Shown here: positions 41,578 through 50,620 of the stretch, in pieces
How positions within the stretch are numbered: the stretch's first letter is position 1
How the letters are laid out: each line of letters begins with the position of its first letter
NCBI GenBank assembly: GCA_014360755.1
Contig: JACIWX010000004.1
Span: forward strand, 77,172 to 141,171
DNA: 64,000 nucleotides
Direction: 5' to 3'
DNA from: Chloroflexota bacterium
Lineage (GTDB): Bacteria > Chloroflexota > Anaerolineae > UBA2200
The notes under the pieces: generated by a model
What the model was told of the DNA's origin: nothing
The model's input: only the letters and a program-made list of their open reading frames with translations
Databases searched by the model: none
Position numbers and translations under genes: made by a program

Positions 41578-41877
41578 GTCTCACACTTCTCCTCTCTTAA
41601 GTCAATCAGAGAATAAGGCAAACTGGTTAAGCAGGGGCATATAAACATTGTGACATTCAGCAGGCAGGCTCATCTGAGCATGCGTTAAGAAAGCCCTGGA
41701 CATTCAGCGAGGACCTTTTGCAGACAGGAGGGACAAAACCTTGCTGCAGTGTAATGGTGACACAGACCTGCGGAAGCACACGGCTACTGCTGGGCGGGTC
41801 TGGCAGGAGTTTGCTATGCTCGTCTGGTTGCAACTGAACACAAGGGCCCGCCTCTAATCTGGGGTGCTTTGCCCAGC
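41578..41877. other. Intergenic stretch with no supported gene
   Basis: Between the GntR promoter and the end of the YVTN gene. A minus-strand frame covers part of it but is only a shifted continuation of the repetitive YVTN C-terminus, with no start site. No tRNA, repeat copy or clear hairpin terminator was seen. Confidence 0.5.
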
Positions 41878-43980
41878 CTAGTTTTTTCTTATCACCGGCA
41901 GGTATAGCCAGGTTGTGGGCATCACGAAGGTTGGTGTTGCCGTGCGTGTAGGAGTGCGGGTTGGTGTGCCAGTAGGCGTGTAGGTTGGTGTGACCGTAGG
42001 GGTGAGAGTTGCTGTCGGAGTGGGGGGCGGTGGGCCGCCGCTGTCCTGGATCACGGATACCTTCCTGCCCCACTCTGCAGGGTAATCGCTGTGCGTGACG
42101 TAGAGCCGCGAAAGGCCAGAATGCACTGCATACTGTTCAATATCGCCGTCTAGGAAAACGCGGCCTACCAAGAGGCCGGTGGCAGCGTCGGCGATTTGAA
42201 ACAGGGTCCAACCCGTGTACCCATACACGCGGTTAGTCTGCGTATTTGTCCTCAGTTGCCCGCTCAAGCCTGCGATCATGCCCAATTCAGCATGGGTATT
42301 GCCATCCAAGATCAGCGCACCAGACTGCCCACTACGCGATACCCACACGTACACGCGGTTGGTCGTTGGGTTGACTGCAACGGTGCCGATCGAGGAATAA
42401 TCTATGGTTTGTATCACATTATCTGTAGACGGGCTGATAATGCGCAGGTCATCGTCCAAGGAATAGGTGCAATAGGCATAACCCGTCGCTGGGTTAACCG
42501 CCACATGGCTTGACTGGAAGTAGATCGAAGTCCCCAGATTGATGGTGCGGATGTGCGCCAAACTCACGCCATCGTAGATTCTCAGGCGGTCTGGATCGCC
42601 CCGCCATACTGCGTCGTCAGCAATGTACACCCGCCCATTGCTGGAATTCACCGCAATCTCATCCCCGCCTCCGAGGTTGCCGATGACCTGGTTGTTCGCT
42701 CCATTGATTACATACGTTTGACCCACGCTCACGGCATAAATGCGATTCAGGTTCTCGTTTATGCCGATATCGTAGATAGGTGGTGCATATCCGCCTGAAG
42801 ACAGGTTAATGAAAGGCAACGGGGCTAACGTAGTTACATCGAACACTGCCAAGCCGCCATCTACCCCAACGTATAGGCGACCGGTCACGGTATTCACGGC
42901 AATCCCATCGCCATCTTCGGGCAGCGTCAATGTGGCGATGATACAAGGTGGCGGGGGCATTGGCGCTGGACTGCTTGGTGAAGCGTCCTGAATCACACTC
43001 ATTTTCTTCGCCCAACTCGAAGGGGACATGTCATGAGTGCCGAACACTTTGCCCAGTCCCTCGTGGACGGCATAGTCTTCCCAATCGCCATCCAAATAGA
43101 CGTATCCAACGACGGCATTGCTTGCTAGGTCCGCAATCCGTAGAACGTACCCCGGTGAGGCTGACCATACGCTGTAAAGGCGATTGGTCTGTTGGTTCAA
43201 CAATAGCCGCCCACCACCAATCCGAGGGATAACCCCTACTTGTGTATGGCTCGTTGCGTCCAGGATAATAGCGTCTACATAGTTCGCTGTTACATACACC
43301 CGATTGGTAGCTGGATTGACCACTACACTGCCTATATTCTCCAAGTGCACACGGGCTACCTCGGCATGGCTGTTGCCATCCAATACGCGCAAGTCGTCGT
43401 CGCCAGTAAAGGCGATGTAGATACGATTTGAAACTGGGTTAACTGCCAAGTATGTGAACTCAAACGAGCTCACAGTGCCTAGGTTGATATCAGGGAGCCA
43501 TGCATTAGTAGCTCCATTCAGCACATAAACCGCATAGGGCGCAGTATAGGGATAGGATACCATGCCGGCGATGTAGATGCGGTTTGTAGTGGGGTTGACC
43601 ACCACTTCTCTGCCCTGCTTATCAAAATGCACGAGGACGGTGTTGGTATTGGCATCAACAACATAGGTGCGGAAGCCTACGGCGTAGATGCGATTGGTGG
43701 CAGTGTTGATGGCTAGATCATAGCATGGTGTATAGTTTTGGGGTAGTGGGATAGTGGTGATGAGCGCATGGGTCTGAGCATTGTACACGTTGAGCTGTCC
43801 GGCTACAGCAACGTATACGCGGTTTGTATTGGGATTCACGACAACTCCTCCGCCATCCTGGCCTAGATTAATAACAGTGAGGACCATTTGCGCTTGGGAA
43901 GGCGGAATAACGCCCGGTTCGACAAGCAATACTACCAACAGCAGCATCACTGCGATGAGGTACTTTCCTCTGGAATCCAT
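41878..43980 (-). CDS. Secreted YVTN beta-propeller protein, duplicated propeller
   Basis: 700 residues with an N-terminal signal peptide. The body is two successive propellers of YVTN-type blades (AVNPTTNRVYVWVS, VVVNPATNRVYVTAN and similar). The first half (about 35-340) and second half (about 345-645) run in parallel blade by blade, and both end in a blade of the form YLDGD...YAVH...THD...SVIQD. The linker PTPTATLTPT is Thr/Pro-rich and the last residues, WLYLPVIRKN, match the tail seen on many secreted Chloroflexota proteins (probably a sorting signal). Surface binding or adhesion role is likely. Confidence 0.9.
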   Translation of the reverse strand: MDSRGKYLIAVMLLLVVLLVEPGVIPPSQAQMVLTVINLGQDGGGVVVNPNTNRVYVAVAGQLNVYNAQTHALITTIPLPQNYTPCYDLAINTATNRIYAVGFRTYVVDANTNTVLVHFDKQGREVVVNPTTNRIYIAGMVSYPYTAPYAVYVLNGATNAWLPDINLGTVSSFEFTYLAVNPVSNRIYIAFTGDDDLRVLDGNSHAEVARVHLENIGSVVVNPATNRVYVTANYVDAIILDATSHTQVGVIPRIGGGRLLLNQQTNRLYSVWSASPGYVLRIADLASNAVVGYVYLDGDWEDYAVHEGLGKVFGTHDMSPSSWAKKMSVIQDASPSSPAPMPPPPCIIATLTLPEDGDGIAVNTVTGRLYVGVDGGLAVFDVTTLAPLPFINLSSGGYAPPIYDIGINENLNRIYAVSVGQTYVINGANNQVIGNLGGGDEIAVNSSNGRVYIADDAVWRGDPDRLRIYDGVSLAHIRTINLGTSIYFQSSHVAVNPATGYAYCTYSLDDDLRIISPSTDNVIQTIDYSSIGTVAVNPTTNRVYVWVSRSGQSGALILDGNTHAELGMIAGLSGQLRTNTQTNRVYGYTGWTLFQIADAATGLLVGRVFLDGDIEQYAVHSGLSRLYVTHSDYPAEWGRKVSVIQDSGGPPPPTPTATLTPTVTPTYTPTGTPTRTPTRTATPTFVMPTTWLYLPVIRKN

Positions 43981-44176
43981 TTTTAATCTCCTTTCCTCCT
44001 AGATAGCACACTACTCACTCTACCGGCCAGTGGGCAAAGGAGCGGTGCTATAGGGAAAGGAAAGCAGTGATACTGTGGCCGGCGAACTGGGCTATGTGCT
44101 CAATGCTTTACTATTACAACCATTATAACACAAAATGATGGAATGGAGAAAAGCACAGCCGAGGCAATGGCGTCTT
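43981..44176. other. Divergent intergenic region, YVTN gene and degV
   Basis: GAGGAAAGGAG precedes the YVTN ATG on the minus strand, and a TATAAT box on that strand is found near 44130. No gene, repeat copy or stable hairpin was recognised in the remaining sequence. Confidence 0.5.
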
Positions 44177-44205
44177 TTGCCGCTTTGGAGCGAGTGCAGT
44201 ATACT
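44177..44205 (+). promoter_or_regulatory. Promoter of the degV gene
   Basis: TTGCCG (44177-44182), 17-bp spacer, TATACT (44200-44205), about 96 bp before the ATG at 44302, which has AAAGGGG ahead of it. Confidence 0.6.
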
Positions 44206-44301
44206 GTAACTATTCTGCAAAAAGTTTTGCCATGCGCCCACACTTAGTGGAGCACAGTTCGTCGAGGGGACGTTCGGCGCAGTGTTCATTAAAGGGGAAA
44301 T

Positions 44302-45252
44302 ATGATAGAGACCGCTTTGCTTATAGACAGCACCACTACTATACCTCAGACTTTGATCAAAGAGTATGGCGTTACAGTAATCCCGGTGCCTATTCACGCT
44401 GCTGGCAGGGAATATCGGGATGGAGTTGACCTCACCGCGGAAGAATTCTGCGCGTTATTGGAGGCATCGAAAGATCGTCCCTCTACGGCTGTTCCTGGGT
44501 TGGGAGAGTTTGCCTCTTTTTATCAACAGTTGTTGCAAACGCATAAGAACATCCTTTATCCGGTGCCCAGCCCTAGGCTCACCGGCATCTTCAACGCGGC
44601 TGTCCAAGCGGCAAGCCAAGTCGAGGGTGCTCGCGTAGTTGCCTTGGACCCTCCTGAAGAATGGGAGGGTGAATGGTATGTGGTCCATTCCGATGATCCG
44701 CAACTAGAGGCGCGCTTGGCTGAGATCAATAGGTGGCATGAACCAGTGATCGCAGTGATCAATACCAATTATGTTTCAGGGGCTGCGGGATTGGTTGGGA
44801 TGGAGGGTTTCGAGGCTATCTACAATGGCTTGGGTATAGACGAGGCTATTTACAGGATGGCCATCGCGAAGTCTAAAGTAGGCATTTACTTCATTCTCAC
44901 TACCCTAGACTATGTGGTGGATCGTGTAGGCCACTTGCGTGCACTTGTGGGCACTTTGCTCAAGATAAAACCGGTGCTGACGATCCGACAGGGTATGGTG
45001 GAGGAAGAGATCAAGGTCAGAGGTGAAAGCAGGGCGAAAAGGGCGCTGATCGAGTTGCTGAAACAACGGCTCGGTGACAGAGAAATAGACCTGTTTATGC
45101 TGCATTCGCTGGCGCAGGCGGAGGCAGAAGACCTTTTAGCACAGGCGAAGAGCGAATTACAAGTCAGGCATTCCTGGCTTGGCGGTATTGGCTGTGCCAT
45201 CACCAGGTACACTGGTAGAGGAGGGCTGGGCATCGCGTTCATCGAGAGGTGA
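44302..45252 (+). CDS. DegV family protein (fatty-acid binding)
   Basis: 316 residues. The N-terminal LLIDSTTTIPQTLIKEYGVTVIPVPI and the acid-binding region PSTAVPGLGEF are the DegV pattern; members bind fatty acids and serve as FakB subunits of fatty-acid kinase. The C-terminal motif ITRYTGRGGLGIAF is intact. No FakA kinase gene is adjacent. The last 96 bp lie antisense to the end of the ABC exporter gene. Confidence 0.93.
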   Translation: MIETALLIDSTTTIPQTLIKEYGVTVIPVPIHAAGREYRDGVDLTAEEFCALLEASKDRPSTAVPGLGEFASFYQQLLQTHKNILYPVPSPRLTGIFNAAVQAASQVEGARVVALDPPEEWEGEWYVVHSDDPQLEARLAEINRWHEPVIAVINTNYVSGAAGLVGMEGFEAIYNGLGIDEAIYRMAIAKSKVGIYFILTTLDYVVDRVGHLRALVGTLLKIKPVLTIRQGMVEEEIKVRGESRAKRALIELLKQRLGDREIDLFMLHSLAQAEAEDLLAQAKSELQVRHSWLGGIGCAITRYTGRGGLGIAFIER

Positions 45253-47103
45253 GGTGCTCTCTTGACAATCAGTTGCAATCTGCTCCACTGATTCAGCGAT
45301 AAGTCGTGCCTGCTCTACGTATTCCAGTGATTGGTGTCGGAAGTACATATTGTACAGTTCGGCGTAGTGGCCTCCTGCTGCTAGCAGTGAATCGTGGGTG
45401 CCTTCTTCGATAATCTGGCCATCCCGTAGTACGATGATACGATCGGCATGGCGCACGGTGGATAAGCGGTGCGCGATCACAATAGCGGTCCGGCCGCGCA
45501 TGACTTCCTTCAATCCCTCCTGTATTTGTGCCTCTGTGAATGGATCTACGCTAGCCGTCGCCTCATCCAGGATAATAATTGCTGGGTCCTTGAGCAGAAC
45601 ACGAGCCAGGGCAACGAGTTGCCGCTGGCCCATGGATAAGTTAGCTCCACGTTCTCCAACGTACGTATCCAGCCCAGCTGCCAGATCGTTAATCCAGTCC
45701 CCATTGCCAATGCGCATTGCCGCTTCTTGCACCTGTGCTTCGCTCGCCTCGGGACAGCCATAACGGATGTTCTCTCGCACGGTGCCGGAGAAAAGGAAAG
45801 GCTCTTGTGGCACCAGCCCGATATGCTGGCGGTATTGGCTAAGGTCCAACCGACGGATATCGCGCCCATCAATCAGTAACTCGCCACCCTGAAACTCGTA
45901 GAAACGCGCGACCAGGCGCGCCAAGCTCGATTTTCCCGCCCCGGTGTGCCCTACAAATGCTACGGTCTCTTTAGGGTGGATAACTAATGAGAAATCCGGC
46001 AACACCAGTTCATCAGGGTGATAAGCAAATTGTAGATGGCGGAATTCGATACGGCCCTCTACCTCTGGCACAGGTTCAGCCGCCAACTGCACTACGTTTG
46101 GTTCCGCATCGATCAGGGCAAACACCCGCTCCGCAGCCGACAACCCATCCTGGAATTGGCTCCAGAAGGAGGAGATGTTCATAATGGGCCACCAGTAAAA
46201 CCCTACTGTTTGCATGAACAAAACCCAGTTGCCTGGGCTGACTGCACCTGTGCGGGTAGCCAATCCTCCGGCATAAACGAGTGTGGCGGTGCCGACACCC
46301 GAAGCAATGCCCATGATGGGAAAGATAGTGTTCAAAGTCAAGCCGCGGCGCAAACCAACCTGGAACGCCTGCTTGTTCTTGGCGACAAATGCCTCGTAGA
46401 TGGCTCGTTCCTGCCGGAAACTCTTGGCAATCATGATGCCGCTGATGCTTTCTTGAATTTCAGCGTTGATCTTTGCTGTGACCTGCTTTGCATGCAGAGT
46501 TACGCGCCGCGCTACACGGCGGAAGCTGAGCGCAATCGCTGCCGCAATGGGCGTCATGGCTAGCAACAAAAGGGTCAGCCTCGCTTCGATCCGGAGCAGC
46601 CAGATGGACAACAAAGCCACCAGCAATACCTGGCTGAGCAGATCCATGGTCAACGTAACTACCGTCGCAAAATCCTGTGTATCAGAGGTGATACGGCTGA
46701 CGATCTTGCCCGAAGAGTGCTCATCAAAAAAGGAAAGGTCATGCCGCACAGTAGCATTGAAAACATCCTCACGCAATTTGAGCACCACATCGCCCACGAC
46801 GCGTGCCGAAAACCACTGGCGGATGTAATTGAACACCCAGGCAGATAACCCCAGCAATAACACACCCCCGGCGAGAAGCCAGATTGCTTGCATAGATGGT
46901 TTCTTCATCAGGCCATCAATAGCCCTAGAGAGCAGGATTGGGCCTCCGGTTGTGGCTATCGAGTTCATCGTGAGCGTGGCGGCCACCAATGCCATTTTCC
47001 GCGCATGGGGCCGAAAATACTGAAGAATACGGCGCAGCAACTCCCGGTCGCTATAGCTCCGATCATAGGCTTCAGTGTCAAGGCCGTCTAAGATAAAGCC
47101 CAT
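45157..47103 (-). CDS. ABC exporter, fused permease and ATPase, second subunit of pair
   Basis: 648 residues: six membrane helices (about 45-340), then an ATPase with Walker A GHTGAGKSS, signature LSMGQRQ and Walker B IIILDEATASVD. The signature is LSMGQ rather than LSGGQ, and the partner gene has LSGGQ, suggesting a heterodimer with one degenerate site. The C-terminal 60 residues (ESVEQIATDCQESTSPLDERDAQPSSTSVPG) are low-complexity and extend antisense into degV. The partner gene lies 12 bp upstream. Substrate unknown; lipid or drug export is typical. Confidence 0.92.
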   Translation of the reverse strand: MGFILDGLDTEAYDRSYSDRELLRRILQYFRPHARKMALVAATLTMNSIATTGGPILLSRAIDGLMKKPSMQAIWLLAGGVLLLGLSAWVFNYIRQWFSARVVGDVVLKLREDVFNATVRHDLSFFDEHSSGKIVSRITSDTQDFATVVTLTMDLLSQVLLVALLSIWLLRIEARLTLLLLAMTPIAAAIALSFRRVARRVTLHAKQVTAKINAEIQESISGIMIAKSFRQERAIYEAFVAKNKQAFQVGLRRGLTLNTIFPIMGIASGVGTATLVYAGGLATRTGAVSPGNWVLFMQTVGFYWWPIMNISSFWSQFQDGLSAAERVFALIDAEPNVVQLAAEPVPEVEGRIEFRHLQFAYHPDELVLPDFSLVIHPKETVAFVGHTGAGKSSLARLVARFYEFQGGELLIDGRDIRRLDLSQYRQHIGLVPQEPFLFSGTVRENIRYGCPEASEAQVQEAAMRIGNGDWINDLAAGLDTYVGERGANLSMGQRQLVALARVLLKDPAIIILDEATASVDPFTEAQIQEGLKEVMRGRTAIVIAHRLSTVRHADRIIVLRDGQIIEEGTHDSLLAAGGHYAELYNMYFRHQSLEYVEQARLIAESVEQIATDCQESTSPLDERDAQPSSTSVPGDGTANTAKPGMPDL

Positions 47104-47115
47104 TTCCTCCCCCGT

Positions 47116-48870
47116 CTACTCATAGCGTGCAAAGATGCGGCGGTAAGCTTCGCAACGTGCCATTAACTCCTCATGGGTGCCCTGATCTATCAGTTCACCG
47201 CGACGCAACACCAGGATGCGGTCAGCCCAACGTATCTGGCTCAGGCGATGGGTGATCAGGAATGTAGTCCGTTGGCGGCTGATGCGGTGCATGGCTCGTT
47301 GAATCAGATCTTCTGTGGCGCTGTCAATCGCGCTCGTGCTGTCATCGAGGATCAGGATGCGCGGGTCTGTGAGAAAGGCACGCGCAATAGCAATACGCTG
47401 ACGTTGACCGCCAGAGAGGTTGACACCGCGTTCGCCCAGCTCCGTGTCATAGCCGTTGGGTAGCCGGGCAATGAACTCATCCGCCTGGGCTTCGCGGGCA
47501 GCCCGTTCAATCTCTTCCTGAGTTGCATCAGCACGACCGAAGGCGATGTTGTCGCGTATGCTGCGCGAGAACAGGAAAATGTCCTGCTCAATGGTCGAAA
47601 TCTGTGAGCGCAGAGCCTCCAGGTTCCAATCCCGCACATCTACTCCATCTATCAAAACCCGCCCGCCAGTTGCATCAAAGATGCGGTTGATAAGCCTCGT
47701 GAGCGTAGTTTTGCCCGAGCCGGTTTCTCCAACGATGGCGACTGTCTCCCCTGGTAGTGCAGTGAAGCTGATGTTCTTCAATACAGGCTTGCCATTGTAG
47801 CTGAAACTGACATTTTCGAACGCCACTTCGCCGCGGATAGGCCTTGCAAACCCCGCTTTGTTTTCGTCCAGAGACGTTTCCGTATTGATGAGTTCGAGGA
47901 TGCGTTCAGCCGAGGCAATCCCCAATTGCACTAGGTTGAAGGAGAAGATGGAAGTAAAAGTGACAAAGCGCAGCGCTCCCATCAGCCCTATGAAACTCAC
48001 TGCCTGACCCAGAGTAATCACGTTCCCGCGCCAGAGCGATAAACCATGCAATAACGCCGCTGCCCAAGCAATGCTGAAAACCAGCATGGGCAGGTAGCGT
48101 GCCTCGATCTCCCCTTCTTTAACGAAGTAATCGCGGTAAAGACGAGCATCGCGCGTGAACTTGGCCCATTCATGTTGTTCCTGGACATTCGCTTTGACCA
48201 CTTCAATGCCTGCGATGGCTTCCGCGAGTCCCGCATTCATCACCCCGAACTGCTCACGCATTGCAATGCTGACCGGTTTGAGTTTGCGGTTGTAATCAGC
48301 CACCGTGATCGCGAGAAAGAAGAGAAAGATGAGTGGCACGAGCAACAATCGGGGATGAAGGCGGGCAATCAATACAATGGGCATCACGGTGCCAAGCAGG
48401 GAATCCATAATGAGCATCACGCCCGGACTGAACATCAGATTGAGCATGTGCACATCATTGGTAGCACGAGCCATGATATCCCCGATACGCTGCCGGCCAT
48501 GAAAGGTTTGGCTCTTCCCCAGCAAACTGATGTAGAGCTCCTCGCGCGCATCGCGCTCGATGTATTGGGCGAGAAATTCCATGGAATAGTTGCGCAACAG
48601 GCCAGTCAGCCCTTGTCCTACCGCCGACCCAACGATGCTCAGCGCGACACTGAGCAAGGCTATCGTGCGCCAGCCAGGAGTCGTGATCACATCAAACGCA
48701 CGCCCGATAAAGACCTGGATATAACTGTAGAAGGTATTATTGAAGACAGCAGCTAGCAAGCCCGCAAGCGGAAGGTATGGGTAGCGCAGCAAATGCGAAA
48801 AAATCCAGCGCACTGGGCCGGAACGATTGTAACGATATTCTGTTGCAACGGTGAACTCGCGTTTCTCCAC
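47116..48870 (-). CDS. ABC exporter, fused permease and ATPase, first subunit of pair
   Basis: 584 residues with six membrane helices (about 30-320) and an ATPase domain: Walker A GETGSGKTT, signature NLSGGQRQR and Walker B ILILDDSTSAID, in which Asp replaces the catalytic Glu after Walker B (DDS instead of DEA). The partner has DEA but a modified signature, so the two subunits make one canonical and one degenerate ATP site, as in TM287/288-like heterodimers. Upstream is MITE copy C. Confidence 0.93.
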   Translation of the reverse strand: MEKREFTVATEYRYNRSGPVRWIFSHLLRYPYLPLAGLLAAVFNNTFYSYIQVFIGRAFDVITTPGWRTIALLSVALSIVGSAVGQGLTGLLRNYSMEFLAQYIERDAREELYISLLGKSQTFHGRQRIGDIMARATNDVHMLNLMFSPGVMLIMDSLLGTVMPIVLIARLHPRLLLVPLIFLFFLAITVADYNRKLKPVSIAMREQFGVMNAGLAEAIAGIEVVKANVQEQHEWAKFTRDARLYRDYFVKEGEIEARYLPMLVFSIAWAAALLHGLSLWRGNVITLGQAVSFIGLMGALRFVTFTSIFSFNLVQLGIASAERILELINTETSLDENKAGFARPIRGEVAFENVSFSYNGKPVLKNISFTALPGETVAIVGETGSGKTTLTRLINRIFDATGGRVLIDGVDVRDWNLEALRSQISTIEQDIFLFSRSIRDNIAFGRADATQEEIERAAREAQADEFIARLPNGYDTELGERGVNLSGGQRQRIAIARAFLTDPRILILDDSTSAIDSATEDLIQRAMHRISRQRTTFLITHRLSQIRWADRILVLRRGELIDQGTHEELMARCEAYRRIFARYE

Positions 48871-48969
48871 CCTTTGCTCCAGGTAAAAAGGTCAGCATGA
48901 CAAACCAGAAATAGATTGTACTGCTAACCAGCCTGTGAGCAAATCCAGTCCCTTCCCAGGCTGGTCTTG

Positions 48970-49114
48970 GAAAGTGTTGAAAAGCCTTTCCAATGTCATG
49001 CTGAACCATCGCCCTGATCAACGCGAAGGGGAAGCGAAGCATCTCGCAGTACGTAAATACAGCCAAAGTTACGCGAGACCCTTCGCTTAGGGTGACAAGA
49101 TTTTCAACTCTCTC
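48970..49114. mobile_element. MITE copy C (145 bp, degraded)
   Basis: The ends are altered (GAAAGTGTTG and CAACTCTCTC) and no target duplication can be found. The interior has an insertion (ACCATCGCCCTGATCAACGC) relative to copy D. It is therefore the oldest copy. It lies between the start of the exporter pair and the promoter of the solute-binding gene. Confidence 0.85.
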
Positions 49115-49137
49115 GCCTTGCATCCTTGCTATGTGCT

Positions 49138-49166
49138 TTGCCAGTGCATTCGTTCTGTCATATAAT
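49138..49166 (+). promoter_or_regulatory. Promoter of the solute-binding lipoprotein gene
   Basis: TTGCCA (49138-49143), 17-bp spacer, TATAAT (49161-49166), 24 bp past the MITE end. Confidence 0.75.
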
Positions 49167-49240
49167 CGTGTGCACGGTGGAGCGCTGTACAGGCCAGTCT
49201 TTTCCTATTGGCGTCCATGGCAAAAAAGGAATTCAATTCT

Positions 49241-50608
49241 ATGAAGAACAAGAAATGGTTCTATGCCCTGATGTTCATCTTATTGGTGAGCAACGTCAGC
49301 GCCTGTGCATTGTCACCAGAGCCGTTGCCCTCCCCACTTCCCACAGTATTGCCAACTCCTGAACCCTCGCCGACAATGCCACATATGGAGGCGCTCGATC
49401 CCACAGGTTGCGAGGTACATTTATGGCATTCCTTAAGCGCTGAAAAAGAGGCGGTCTTGCTCGCCATCGCCTCCGAGTTTCAGATAAGCAACCCTTATGG
49501 AGTGCGGTTGCGCATAGAGTACCATAGCCCACTGCACAAGGAGGTGTGGGCTGCTATCGCCGCAGGGACGCCCCCGGATCTTGTCATCACGTCGTGTGAC
49601 CAGGTTGCCGAGTATGCTCGAGCAAACGCAGTAATTCCGCTAACAGAATACTTGGATAATACGCCATATGGGCTAAGTCAAGAGGAGCGAGAGGACCTAT
49701 GGCCTATTGCGTTGGAAAGCAGCTGCCGGTCCACCCAGGCAGAGCACCCCTTAGGGCTATTTTTCGATGCCCACGCTGTCGTCATGTTTTACAACGCAAC
49801 GTGGCTGAAGAAACTCAAAGCAGACGCGCCTCCCCAGACCTGGGAGGAATTCAGAGAGCGATGCAATGCCGCACGGGATAAGAAAAGTGCTACGTGGGGG
49901 TATGCCTATGCCGCTGATGGCCCAGTGGTGGTCAATTGGATTTCTAGCCTGGGTGAGGCACTGATTGATCCGCGCAGCGGAGAAGCCTTACTGGATAGCC
50001 CCCAGGCTGTGGCTGCTCTATCTGTCCTGCGGGATTTGCTTCAAGATGGCTGCGCCTATTGCGCATTCGATCCAGATACTGTCCAGGCAGATTTCGCTGC
50101 CGAAAAAGTCTTGTTCGCCTTCGGTTCTACAGCCGACCTCTCTCAGTATGCACAAGCCATTTTGAACCCCAAGACCAAGAAACTAAAGTTCACCTGGAGC
50201 ATTGCGCCCGTGCCCTATCTAACAGAGGAGCCGCTGGTGACCGTGCAAGGTTCCATGCTCAGCATACTGCGCACGACGCCGCAGCAACAACTGGCTGCCT
50301 GGCTGTTCCTCAAATGGTTCCTGCAGCGGGAAAACGATGTGCAATGGGCACGGTCCTGCGGAGCACTACCATTGCACAAGTCCAGTCTGGAAGTCCCAGA
50401 GATGAAAGATTACTTGGCACAGAGCCCGCAATATGAATTGGCTTGTCAACTGATGGCGTATGCCCAAGCCGAGCCAGCCGTGCCTAAGTGGCAAGAAATA
50501 CGTGAATTGCTCGTTCAGGCTGCTACGATGGTATGCCAGGGCAAAGCGGATCCAGCCGAAGCACTCGCGGCAGCGGATGTGGCTGCCGACAACCTGCTTG
50601 CTAGGTAG
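49241..50608 (+). CDS. Extracellular solute-binding lipoprotein (ABC importer type)
   Basis: 455 residues, family 1 type. Lipobox LVSNVSAC near residue 21, then a Pro-rich linker and EVHLWHSLSAEKEAVLLAIASEFQ, the beginning of the sugar-binding-protein fold, with TPPDLVITSCDQVAEYA and ATWGYAYAADGPVVVNWISSLG typical of ligand pockets. No permease gene follows; instead a phosphodiesterase gene comes after 12 bp. The ATG at 49241 is chosen because it puts the signal peptide at the N-terminus; an ATG at 49217 is an alternative. Confidence 0.86.
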   Translation: MKNKKWFYALMFILLVSNVSACALSPEPLPSPLPTVLPTPEPSPTMPHMEALDPTGCEVHLWHSLSAEKEAVLLAIASEFQISNPYGVRLRIEYHSPLHKEVWAAIAAGTPPDLVITSCDQVAEYARANAVIPLTEYLDNTPYGLSQEEREDLWPIALESSCRSTQAEHPLGLFFDAHAVVMFYNATWLKKLKADAPPQTWEEFRERCNAARDKKSATWGYAYAADGPVVVNWISSLGEALIDPRSGEALLDSPQAVAALSVLRDLLQDGCAYCAFDPDTVQADFAAEKVLFAFGSTADLSQYAQAILNPKTKKLKFTWSIAPVPYLTEEPLVTVQGSMLSILRTTPQQQLAAWLFLKWFLQRENDVQWARSCGALPLHKSSLEVPEMKDYLAQSPQYELACQLMAYAQAEPAVPKWQEIRELLVQAATMVCQGKADPAEALAAADVAADNLLAR

Positions 50609-50620
50609 GAGAACAAAACC

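Noticed and set aside
41657-42073. Minus-strand frame at the end of the YVTN gene
   Set aside because: It is a shifted reading of the Thr/Pro repeat region; the His/Asn-rich composition is what such repeats give in another frame.
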